11,946 nucleotides of DNA from contig CAZXOP010000055.1 in NCBI GenBank assembly GCA_964642235.1, forward strand, positions 1-11,946, in the 5' to 3' direction. Source of the DNA: CAYSND01 sp964642235. Its GTDB lineage: Bacteria; Bacteroidota; Bacteroidia; Bacteroidales; UBA932. This document shows, in pieces, positions 1 through 6,392 of the stretch; within the stretch, counting starts at the first letter, position 1; each line of letters opens with the position of its first letter. A program made the translations under genes and the position numbers. The notes under the pieces were generated by a model, which was given only the letters and a program-made list of their open reading frames with translations, was not told where the DNA came from and made no database searches.

Positions 1-1149
1 AGAGTGTTGTTGAATAACACCACGACTGATTTTGTGCGATATCTGCATAATCAGATTTTATGGGAAAGTCGCCTAATAGGGATTTTGGGAACGCGAGGGG
101 TTGGCAAAACCACTCTTCTATTACAGCACATAATCCAATACGACGACATTGAAAAGAGTCTGTTCGTTACTGCTGATGACATATATTTTTCTACACATAG
201 TTTGTTCGATCTGGCATTAGAATTTTACCAGAACGGAGGAGAGAAGTTATATATTGACGAAATTCATAAATATAGCGGGTGGTCAAGAGAGATAAAAAAC
301 ATCTATGACCAAATACCTCAATTAAAGGTCGTCTATACCGGTTCATCAATTCTTGATTTGGAGAAAGGGGGAGCAGATCTTTCTCGTCGAAAATTAGAGT
401 ATAATATGACCGGGCTCTCTTTCAGAGAGTACCTAGCCATCAGTAGAGGCATCAAAATACCTATTCATACACTCGAAGATATTTTGTCCGGTAAGATTAT
501 TTTCCCGTTGCAAACTGAACGCCCTTTAGCACTATTCAAAGAGTATGTGCAAAATGGATTCTACCCTTTTTTTAATGATCCCGGGTATTATATTCGTTTG
601 AAAAGTGTGCTGAATCAAACCCTCGAAAATGATATTCCTGACTTTGCCCAAATGAATATTTCTACCGCTCAAAAACTTAAGAAATTACTCTATATCATTG
701 CACAAAGCGTCCCTTTCAAACCTAATTTTTCAAAGCTCGCAAGGGATTTAGATGTGAGTCGTAATGATATACCAAACTTCATGTTCTATCTCGAAAAAGC
801 AGGGGTTATAAATCAGCTCAGAGATGATACGAAAGGTATTAAGCTGCTTGGGAAAGTTGATAAGGTCTATCTTAGCAATACAAATTTAGCTTATGCTATC
901 TCAGATAGGTTACCGGATATTGGCAATATCCGAGAGAGTCTATTCTTCGCTTTGATGAAGACCACACAAGAGGTTACCTCGTCATCCGTTGGAGATTTTT
1001 GTATCGGAACATATACCTTTGAGCTTGGAGGCAAAGGTAAATCTCAAAGGCAGATTGAAGGGGTCGAAAACGCCTTTATAGTTAAGGATGATATAGAGTA
1101 CGGACATAAGAATATCATTCCTCTTTGGACATTTGGATTAACTTACTAA
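1..1149 (+). CDS. AAA-type P-loop ATPase with C-terminal DUF4143-like region, 5' end off the window
   Basis: Numbering from the GTG at position 4 gives 381 residues. A Walker A motif GTRGVGKTT lies at about residues 29-37, a Walker B strand KLYIDEIHKY at 81-90, and a sensor-like strand VVYTGSS at 109-115. The second half has a winged-helix-like stretch (about 220-285) and ends in FELGGKGKSQRQIEG followed by IPLWTFGLTY. That ending is typical of the restriction-nuclease-like C-terminus (DUF4143) of this ATPase group, so the 3' end looks complete. The frame stays open to base 1, and only GTG/TTG codons are available near the edge. Relatives usually have some residues before the FVRYLH segment, so the true ATG is probably upstream. 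These ATPases are common, often laterally acquired and mostly of unknown role. The gene converges on the lipoprotein operon and shows no functional link to it. Family assignment is firm; function is not known. Confidence 0.85.
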   Translation, partial: RVLLNNTTTDFVRYLHNQILWESRLIGILGTRGVGKTTLLLQHIIQYDDIEKSLFVTADDIYFSTHSLFDLALEFYQNGGEKLYIDEIHKYSGWSREIKNIYDQIPQLKVVYTGSSILDLEKGGADLSRRKLEYNMTGLSFREYLAISRGIKIPIHTLEDILSGKIIFPLQTERPLALFKEYVQNGFYPFFNDPGYYIRLKSVLNQTLENDIPDFAQMNISTAQKLKKLLYIIAQSVPFKPNFSKLARDLDVSRNDIPNFMFYLEKAGVINQLRDDTKGIKLLGKVDKVYLSNTNLAYAISDRLPDIGNIRESLFFALMKTTQEVTSSSVGDFCIGTYTFELGGKGKSQRQIEGVENAFIVKDDIEYGHKNIIPLWTFGLTY

Positions 1150-1185
1150 GAGATATCAATGAAAACACTTTAACAGAAAAATGTC

Positions 1186-1220
1186 CCTATAACTAACAAA
1201 CATCCCCCTATAAAGGGATT
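1186..1220. repeat. 35-bp intergenic direct repeat, copy 1
   Basis: This stretch matches 4940-4974 in the same orientation with two differences, at 1193 (C versus A) and 1216 (G versus A). The core AACATCCCCCTATAAAG is identical in both. Both copies lie outside genes, downstream of the 3' end of a minus-strand operon. This copy lacks the good inverted arm that makes copy 2 a long hairpin. It may be a dispersed intergenic (REP-like) element; only a genome search can show how many copies exist. Confidence 0.7.
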
Positions 1221-1222
1221 GG

Positions 1223-1237
1223 CTCCCGAAAAGGGAG
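1223..1237. terminator. Possible weak bidirectional terminator hairpin between convergent genes
   Basis: A short stem CTCCC/GGGAG with loop GAAAA sits between the end of the ATPase gene (1149) and the end of the lipoprotein operon (1297). A wider ATCCC...GGGAT pairing (about 1202-1241) could enclose it. There is no clear T-run on either side, so termination is inferred from position and fold only. The rest of the 147-base gap contains no convincing gene. Confidence 0.35.
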
Positions 1238-1296
1238 GGATAAATACAAGACTCACAATGTACTTATAATTGGTATTTATAGCTTCGCATGGGGCG

Positions 1297-2925
1297 TTAC
1301 TCCTTAACACACCTAACCGAGCACCCATTCGCACGGTTGCTGAGATATATGCTTCCGTAGTATAGTACATACGAGATAGCATTATACGTCGAACTTGACC
1401 AATAAAAGTCGCCGTAGCCTCTGCTGCTTGCAATACCATCACGATTCTTACAGTAGCCGGCAGCAGGGAAGAAAACCGCTTTATCCATGCCTACTGTATA
1501 TGGTGTAACACCACTAAACCAACGACCCTTCTGACTATTGTATGTAGTCCATAGCGATTTATAAACTTTCAATGCCTCTAACTCTGACCTAGTAGGAACA
1601 CGCCATCCATCAGGACATGGGTCATTTACAGTCTTGATAGGAGCAGTCGCCGTACCACTATTCCATAACTTATCATCATTACTGGTACACCAGTCGTAAG
1701 GAGAAACCGCATTCTTATAAAACACATTCTTATTATCCTCATCCTGACCGACACTATTATCCACAGGACCGTCTAAAATAGTGGGGAAAGTGGCATCTTC
1801 GAAAGTACCATCTTTATACCCCTGACCATACTTCCTCCCCCACTGATAGAGCCTACCATAAGGGTAACCTTTCGAACCTTCGGTAGCGGGCTCATAACCG
1901 CAGTTAACAGGGGCGAAAACCATATAACCAAGCGAAACTCCTAATAACACAGGAACCCCTTTTCCGTAATCTACCCCATCTTCGATATACTGACACTCGG
2001 GAATTACGGGAGAGGTAAAAGAGCACTCAATTGGAGGCATTACCACCATATTAGACCTTGGAATAGAGTTGCACTCCTTATCTATTACCCTCTCCATAGT
2101 CTCTCCATCCACAGTCATGATTTTAACTCTTAACTTATTGGTGGAACTTATAGCGGTAGGGGGAAGGACTATATGAAACGGTTTGGGGGTAGTATTAAAT
2201 TCCAACCCTTCGCTCCCAAAATCCAACAAAACTTCATTACTTGCACTATTATCCATCTCGATAATAGGTACCCCTGAACCATAATTCATCTTTACACTCG
2301 CCCCCCCACTCAATTTGCCATTTTCGCTCGATAACAATATCCCTAAAACTCTCTTTACACCACTCTCTAATTTCAACTCTAATCTCAACACACCACATAG
2401 ATTTTTAAACTCCAAATTACCACCACTTGTGGTGTAAGCTACTGTAGGATTCACACCATCTACGATATTCCCTTGAACATACTTCTGAACAGAAGGAAGA
2501 GAGAGGGAGATAATAGGAGTCCCTGACGAATGATTAATAATCACCCCTGATGTAGCAGGATAGATAGCATAACATGTAGAGAATTCCCCCATTGGAGCTA
2601 CCCCTGAAAATATCCCATTAGAGCTCCCCTCACCTGTAGTCAAGACATAATTACATTTCACTGTATTTGTCCCAAAAAATGTAGCAATAACATCCCCCTT
2701 ACTCCACAACATCGGACGTACTTTTGTCCCAGCATCTTTATCCCCAAAATATGTCTTAGTGTCAGGAACACCTTGCTCGATACTACCCCGAATAGTAGTA
2801 ATAGTGTCGAGAGGGGGAACATTCCCCTGCTCCTTAGTACAGGAAACTATTAATAAAAACAATATTCCTACTAATATAACCTGCGCAATATCATTTATTC
2901 TATTTTTTTTATCTATTTTATTCAT
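1297..2925 (-). CDS. Surface lipoprotein: fimbrillin-like domain plus FISUMP domain (second of tandem pair)
   Basis: The product has 542 residues. The N-terminus has a charged start, a hydrophobic stretch (about 14-28) and a lipobox ending at Cys29 (IVSC), indicating export and lipidation. Residues about 45-300 resemble the fimbrillin/Mfa-like domains of Bacteroidales, with TYFGD...PMLWSKGD near 58-78 and VAYTTSGGNLEFKNLCG near 162-178. Residues about 313-542 form a FISUMP domain: FAPVNCGYE (337-345), YQWGRKYGQG (360-369), DPCPDGWRVPT (435-445), FYWSSS (507-512) and the closing SVRCVKE. The gene follows its paralogue after 40 bases and is probably co-transcribed with it. FISUMP domains are recurrent on outer-surface lipoproteins, but no molecular activity is established. 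Domain architecture is confident; an adhesive or carbohydrate-contacting role is a guess. Confidence 0.85.
   Translation of the reverse strand: MNKIDKKNRINDIAQVILVGILFLLIVSCTKEQGNVPPLDTITTIRGSIEQGVPDTKTYFGDKDAGTKVRPMLWSKGDVIATFFGTNTVKCNYVLTTGEGSSNGIFSGVAPMGEFSTCYAIYPATSGVIINHSSGTPIISLSLPSVQKYVQGNIVDGVNPTVAYTTSGGNLEFKNLCGVLRLELKLESGVKRVLGILLSSENGKLSGGASVKMNYGSGVPIIEMDNSASNEVLLDFGSEGLEFNTTPKPFHIVLPPTAISSTNKLRVKIMTVDGETMERVIDKECNSIPRSNMVVMPPIECSFTSPVIPECQYIEDGVDYGKGVPVLLGVSLGYMVFAPVNCGYEPATEGSKGYPYGRLYQWGRKYGQGYKDGTFEDATFPTILDGPVDNSVGQDEDNKNVFYKNAVSPYDWCTSNDDKLWNSGTATAPIKTVNDPCPDGWRVPTRSELEALKVYKSLWTTYNSQKGRWFSGVTPYTVGMDKAVFFPAAGYCKNRDGIASSRGYGDFYWSSSTYNAISYVLYYGSIYLSNRANGCSVRCVKE
2405..2442. 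repeat. 38-bp identical block shared by the two lipoprotein genes, copy 1
   Basis: This stretch is identical, base for base, to 4080-4117. It encodes the segment VAYTTSGGNLEFK of the fimbrillin-like domain. It contains an inverted repeat CACCACTTGTGGTG at 2421-2434. Surrounding parts of the two genes are much more diverged, so identity at synonymous positions here stands out and suggests recombination or gene conversion. Confidence 0.8.
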
Positions 2926-2965
2926 AGCTATTAATGTTTATTCTTGTAAAATGTATAACCATAAT

Positions 2966-4558
2966 TTACCACTCCCCTATTATCTCTCCATGCCCCTCTC
3001 CCCCTCCTGATGAGGAATATGGAATATCTTTTATACAACGGACTAAGTTACTTTTTGAATTTAAGATAGATGAATAACTACCTACACCGCTTGAAGTCTT
3101 ACCTAAAGTTAAGTATCCATTAGAACCGTAATATTTTCCAACACTTTCATTTATAGTACTGATATGGTCTATGTCGCCACCCGCTATTGGGAAAAATAAT
3201 GGTCCTAAAAAGCAACCGTTAATGTCAGAAGAAGAACCATGCATAGATACAGCATTAGTTTTCGGCAATCTACTTATCGCAATTAATTCCTCATATATAG
3301 GGACTCTCCACCCATCAGGGCAGGGGTCATTAGAAACCTTAACCCCAAAAGCTCCTCCCCATATCGAGTTACTGGGAGACCATCCGGAATAATGTTTGTC
3401 CTTATTCCCTATATCCTGAACTACCTCATTAGATACTGCTCCAGCGACGATATTATCGTCCGAAGGGTATGTATTATCTGCTCTTGTCCTCTTAACACCC
3501 TGTCCATATTTTCTCCCAAACTGATAAACTTTCCCATAAATATAACCATTATTACCGCTATCCTCTATCTCATAACCGCAATTAACAGGGGCAAAATATC
3601 TAATGCCCAAAGTGGAGTTAAGAAAAACCCCTATCCCCTTTCCATAATTTTTCCCATTCTCTATGTAATCGTACTTACGACTCGGATATTCTCTGTTCTC
3701 CACATAATCTATTACCCCCATCTGAAGAATACGGGAACGTACGATAGTGTTTTCCACTTTATTAGGTATGGTTTTGAACATAGACCCGTTTTCAGACTCG
3801 ATAAAAATGTCACCTCCTCTTGAACCGGGAGGTATAATAATATAAAAGGGTTTAGCAGTAGTAGTTAACTCTACGCCACTACCTAAATTTAAGGTAATGA
3901 AGTTACCGTTTGCACCATTTTCCGAAGCAGTAATCCAATTACTAGTAGGCACAGATGGATAATTCATAGCCACTTTATGCTGACCGGCCATATAATAATT
4001 ACTATAAAAAGAGATTTTATTAATAACTTTTTTACCACTTGCCACTTTTAACTGAAGTTTCAATAACCCAAAGAGATTCTTAAACTCCAAATTACCACCA
4101 CTTGTGGTGTAAGCTACCATAGGGAACTGATTTGGATCAAACCCATCTTCTTTATACTGTTGCTCACTAGGAAAAATAAAGAGTATAGTTTTATCTGGTG
4201 ATATAAAGGCCTTGTTGCTGTATGGATAAATAGCGTAAACACTCGTACCTGACCCGATACCTGTAAAAGAGGCACTGTTAGTTCCGGCACCTGACTTGAG
4301 TGTAAATTCACACATGCTAGTATTGTCATCAAACCATACCGCTATCTTATCCCCCTCACTCCACAACACCTGATGCTCAGGTGATGAACCAAGTGAAGCT
4401 TTGGTGTCAGATGAAGGCTGCTCCATAGAAGCTATCAGAACATTCGGGGAAGATCTCCTCTCGACTATAGCCTCTCTTTTATTACACGCTGCCGTAAAAA
4501 GCAGAGCCACAGATAAAAGTGCAATTGCACTCGTCCTGAAAAAATTTTTTGCTTTCAT
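2966..4558 (-). CDS. Surface lipoprotein: fimbrillin-like domain plus FISUMP domain, with Gly-rich Trp-ended tail (first of tandem pair)
   Basis: Starting at the ATG at 4558, the product has 530 residues. The longer frame to 4660 would overlap the preceding small gene and put about 34 unrelated residues before the signal peptide, so it was rejected. MKAKNFFRT leads into a hydrophobic segment and a lipobox FTAAC with Cys25 as the lipidation site. Residues about 50-300 form a fimbrillin-like domain with VLWSEGDKIAVWF and VAYTTSGGNLEFKNLFG. A FISUMP domain follows, with FAPVNCGYE, YQFGRKYGQG, DPCPDGWRVP and NLVRCIKD. The FISUMP core normally ends there, but this protein continues with IPYSSSGGGEGHGEIIGEW. 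That tail resembles the end of the small peptide encoded 22 bases upstream. It is paralogous to the next gene, sharing a 38-base identical block. Function is unknown; surface exposure is inferred. Confidence 0.85.
   Translation of the reverse strand: MKAKNFFRTSAIALLSVALLFTAACNKREAIVERRSSPNVLIASMEQPSSDTKASLGSSPEHQVLWSEGDKIAVWFDDNTSMCEFTLKSGAGTNSASFTGIGSGTSVYAIYPYSNKAFISPDKTILFIFPSEQQYKEDGFDPNQFPMVAYTTSGGNLEFKNLFGLLKLQLKVASGKKVINKISFYSNYYMAGQHKVAMNYPSVPTSNWITASENGANGNFITLNLGSGVELTTTAKPFYIIIPPGSRGGDIFIESENGSMFKTIPNKVENTIVRSRILQMGVIDYVENREYPSRKYDYIENGKNYGKGIGVFLNSTLGIRYFAPVNCGYEIEDSGNNGYIYGKVYQFGRKYGQGVKRTRADNTYPSDDNIVAGAVSNEVVQDIGNKDKHYSGWSPSNSIWGGAFGVKVSNDPCPDGWRVPIYEELIAISRLPKTNAVSMHGSSSDINGCFLGPLFFPIAGGDIDHISTINESVGKYYGSNGYLTLGKTSSGVGSYSSILNSKSNLVRCIKDIPYSSSGGGEGHGEIIGEW
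4080..4117. repeat. 38-bp identical block shared by the two lipoprotein genes, copy 2
   Basis: This is the second copy of the block at 2405-2442, in the same orientation and the same reading frame, with the inverted repeat CACCACTTGTGGTG at 4096-4109. The copies are 1675 bases apart. Homologous recombination between them could fuse or delete one lipoprotein gene. Confidence 0.8.
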
Positions 4559-4580
4559 TTGTTTTCTACATTTTAAGTGT

Positions 4581-4742
4581 TTACCAAGACCCATTAAGCG
4601 GATCCCCAAGACCATCGCTATTACCGCTATGCCTTGAGGAGGCAAAACCTCTCTCGACATTAATTTTATACATATTCACCTCAGGTGAAGTGTATATAGA
4701 GCTGTCGCACTCTCTGAATTCCTTGTTTTTTAATTGATCCAT
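4581..4742 (-). CDS. Small Gly-rich, Trp-ended peptide of unknown function, first gene of the lipoprotein operon
   Basis: The 53-residue product starts MDQLKNKEF. It has a central segment IYTSPEVNMYKINVERGFA (about 16-34), a Ser/Gly/Asp-rich end SGNSDGLGDPLNGSW (39-53) and a C-terminal Trp. There is no signal peptide or membrane segment. An upstream in-frame ATG at 4787 was rejected because a promoter -7 element lies at 4772-4779, inside that extension. The gene ends 22 bases before the start of the first lipoprotein, so they probably share a transcript. The pattern (aromatic, Pro-Glu-Val, then alternating hydrophobics, Glu, Gly-Phe, small residues, Gly-rich tail) resembles unnamed short proteins I recall near lipoprotein and fimbrillin-type operons in Bacteroidales. 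It could be a precursor or leader-type peptide, a chaperone-like partner or a secreted peptide; none of these is shown. Confidence 0.65.
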   Translation of the reverse strand: MDQLKNKEFRECDSSIYTSPEVNMYKINVERGFASSRHSGNSDGLGDPLNGSW

Positions 4743-4771
4743 AGAATATAGTATATTAGTAAATTTAATTA

Positions 4772-4801
4772 CAAAACTAATGGACACCGGAATTTTTTAA
4801 A
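4772..4801 (-). promoter_or_regulatory. Bacteroidota-type promoter of the peptide-lipoprotein operon
   Basis: Read on the minus strand, TAGTTTTG (4779-4772) matches the Bacteroidota -7 consensus TAnnTTTG. A partial -33 element TTTA (TTT at 4801-4799) lies 19 bases further upstream. This would start transcription some 20-25 bases before the ATG at 4742, giving a short AT-rich leader without a Shine-Dalgarno sequence. The -33 box is weak, so confidence rests on the -7 match and position. Confidence 0.5.
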
Positions 4802-4939
4802 GTCTTTATAGATATTATTAAGTTGGATTTTAGACACCAAATGTAAACTTTTAAATCTGAATTTCAAAATATTTATTTAAAAAAAAGAAATGAATAGCTA
4901 ATGAGTTTCAATTATTTATGGTAAATGGAAAAGGTAAAT

Positions 4940-4974
4940 CCTATAAATAACAAACATCCCCCTATAAAGAGATT
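4940..4974. repeat. 35-bp intergenic direct repeat, copy 2
   Basis: This matches 1186-1220 with two differences. Here the repeat overlaps the left arm and loop of the long hairpin at 4953-4988. The two copies bracket the whole peptide-lipoprotein operon, 3754 bases apart. Confidence 0.7.
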
Positions 4975-4988
4975 TATAAGGGGATGTT
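4953..4988 (-). terminator. Strong hairpin, likely terminator of the pfk-amylase-hydrolase operon
   Basis: AACATCCCCCTATAAA (4953-4968) pairs with TTTATAAGGGGATGTT (4973-4988) around a GAGA loop: 15 of 16 positions pair, with one C/A mismatch. It begins 27 bases after the stop codon of the hydrolase gene (5016). On the minus strand it is followed by a T/A-rich stretch, not a clean T-run. The near-perfect palindrome fits a terminator or a palindromic repeat unit. The remainder of 4788-5015 is AT-rich and no gene is evident in it. Confidence 0.6.
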
Positions 4989-5015
4989 GTTTGGAGAAGA
5001 TATTACTTCTCAGGG

Positions 5016-6380
5016 TCATTTAAGTGAAGTTATCCATGTAGCGATAATTTCAAGCACTTCTTCAGATATGGTCTCTTCAATGGAGGCATATTCATTTATA
5101 TTACCGGTGGTGCAGTGTTGGAAAAGGTGATTAAGCCCAGGCAATACTTTAGTGGTCAGTGATTTGTTTCCACCCTCCTCACAGGCCTTAATAATAGCAG
5201 GGATATTGATAGAGGGGATTACTTGAATATCTTTATCTCCATTAAGGGCTAAAATCGGGATTTTAATGGATTTAATAGCCTCGTATGGAGAATACTTTAT
5301 AAAGTAGTAAAACCAGGGGTCTAAGGCATTATCTATCCCTTTTAATATTGCCTCCTCATTGATGGGAGATGTACTATTTTGACGAACACGAGCCATACAT
5401 TTCTCTTTTAATGAAGGGTCATTTTTATCGGATTCGAATATCACATCATAAATACTCTTATTTATCTTCTCGGAACTTGCAAGATACTCCTCCGAAACCC
5501 CCATTAGTTTGCTTATGGCACGTGTCTGCGATATAAGCACCTCCGCACCATTTACCCCTGTCCCCGCAAGTGAAACAATAAAAGAGGTTTTAGGTTCTCT
5601 TGCTCCGAGCATAAATGCAATGGTTCCCCCTTCGCTGTGACCACACAACCCCACCTTGGAGATATCACCCCTTGTGGTCAAAAATGAGAGTGCTGCCTGA
5701 GCATCATAAGAGAGGTCTTCGCTGGTATTTCCCTGAGTGCTCCCTCCGGACTCCCCTACCCCACGATCATCATACCTTAGCACAGCAATACCCCTTCGGG
5801 TAAGGTAATCTGCAATAACATGGAAAGGTTTGTGCCCAAAAAGTTCCTCATCACGGTTCTGATAACCGGAACCGGTAATCATAACCACCGCAGGAAATGG
5901 TCCTGCACCTTCCGGGAGCGTCAAAGTCCCTGCAAGAGTAATATTGTCTCGGGTATTACTGAATTTTACCTCTTCTGAATGATATGGGTAGGGCGGTTTT
6001 GGCTCCTGAGGACGTTTTGGAGCAGTAATCTCCCCACGAAGGAGATTGAGTTTAAATGCCATTCCCCCTTGGGAGAAATCACCCACAAAACCATTAATAA
6101 CATAAGTCCCTTTATATGAAGCCCCTAAAGCTGTAAGATTTAATTCGAGAACTAATTTCTCAAACTTTACCTCTTCGACGGGGAGATCTTTAACCCCTTG
6201 CATAGGGATATCCATTGTGGCACTATATCTCCCCTCCTCCCCTTTTGTAAAGGTAAAAAAGAGGTCTAACTTCTGTCCAAACACATTTAACTCCCCTTTC
6301 CAAGTCCCTGTAATGTCCTGAGAGTAAGAGGTAAGTATTGTCGTAAAAACTAATAGTAATACAACGATAAACTTTCTCAT
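5016..6380 (-). CDS. Exported alpha/beta hydrolase (serine esterase/acyl hydrolase, EstD-like)
   Basis: The product has 454 residues. MRKFIVVLLLVFTTILTSYSQ is a typical signal peptide with probable cleavage near residue 20, so the enzyme is periplasmic or secreted. Residues about 21-118 form a beta-rich module beginning ITGTWKGEL. After a Pro-rich linker (about 119-133), an alpha/beta-hydrolase domain spans about 137-454. The nucleophile is Ser249 in the elbow GHSEG (247-251). Asp382 or Asp384 in NGDKDIQV is the likely acid, and His418 in GLNHLF is the base. YDDRGVGESGG (203-213) is also characteristic. The order matches secreted Bacteroidota hydrolases related to Thermotoga EstD; a peptidase-like activity cannot be excluded. 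The gene is the last of a three-gene operon, 12 bases after the amylase gene. Substrate is unknown. Confidence 0.88.
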   Translation of the reverse strand: MRKFIVVLLLVFTTILTSYSQDITGTWKGELNVFGQKLDLFFTFTKGEEGRYSATMDIPMQGVKDLPVEEVKFEKLVLELNLTALGASYKGTYVINGFVGDFSQGGMAFKLNLLRGEITAPKRPQEPKPPYPYHSEEVKFSNTRDNITLAGTLTLPEGAGPFPAVVMITGSGYQNRDEELFGHKPFHVIADYLTRRGIAVLRYDDRGVGESGGSTQGNTSEDLSYDAQAALSFLTTRGDISKVGLCGHSEGGTIAFMLGAREPKTSFIVSLAGTGVNGAEVLISQTRAISKLMGVSEEYLASSEKINKSIYDVIFESDKNDPSLKEKCMARVRQNSTSPINEEAILKGIDNALDPWFYYFIKYSPYEAIKSIKIPILALNGDKDIQVIPSINIPAIIKACEEGGNKSLTTKVLPGLNHLFQHCTTGNINEYASIEETISEEVLEIIATWITSLK

Positions 6381-6392
6381 AAATTAGATATG

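Noticed and set aside
1170..1442. 90-residue minus-strand open frame overlapping the end of the second lipoprotein gene
   Set aside because: It lies out of frame over the FISUMP coding region and the intergenic repeat; it has no recognisable motif.
3392..3823. 143-residue hydrophobic plus-strand open frame
   Set aside because: It is antisense to the FISUMP lipoprotein gene; the hydrophobicity comes from the complement of the coding strand and there is no independent start context.
2405..4117. Site-specific recombinase target (phase-variation switch) at the palindromic 38-bp blocks
   Set aside because: The blocks are direct and within coding sequence encoding a conserved domain motif, and no recombinase gene is nearby; homologous exchange is a simpler explanation.
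4559..4660. Longer start for the first lipoprotein at 4660
   Set aside because: It overlaps the small peptide gene and adds about 34 residues ahead of a clear lipoprotein signal peptide; the ATG at 4558 explains the lipobox spacing.
4743..4787. Longer start for the small peptide at 4787
   Set aside because: A TAGTTTTG -7 element on the minus strand at 4772-4779 lies inside the extension, and the added residues look like translated AT-rich leader.
1186..4974. Insertion sequence or integrative element bounded by the direct repeats
   Set aside because: No transposase, integrase or terminal inverted repeats lie between the copies, and each copy sits in a terminator-like position.
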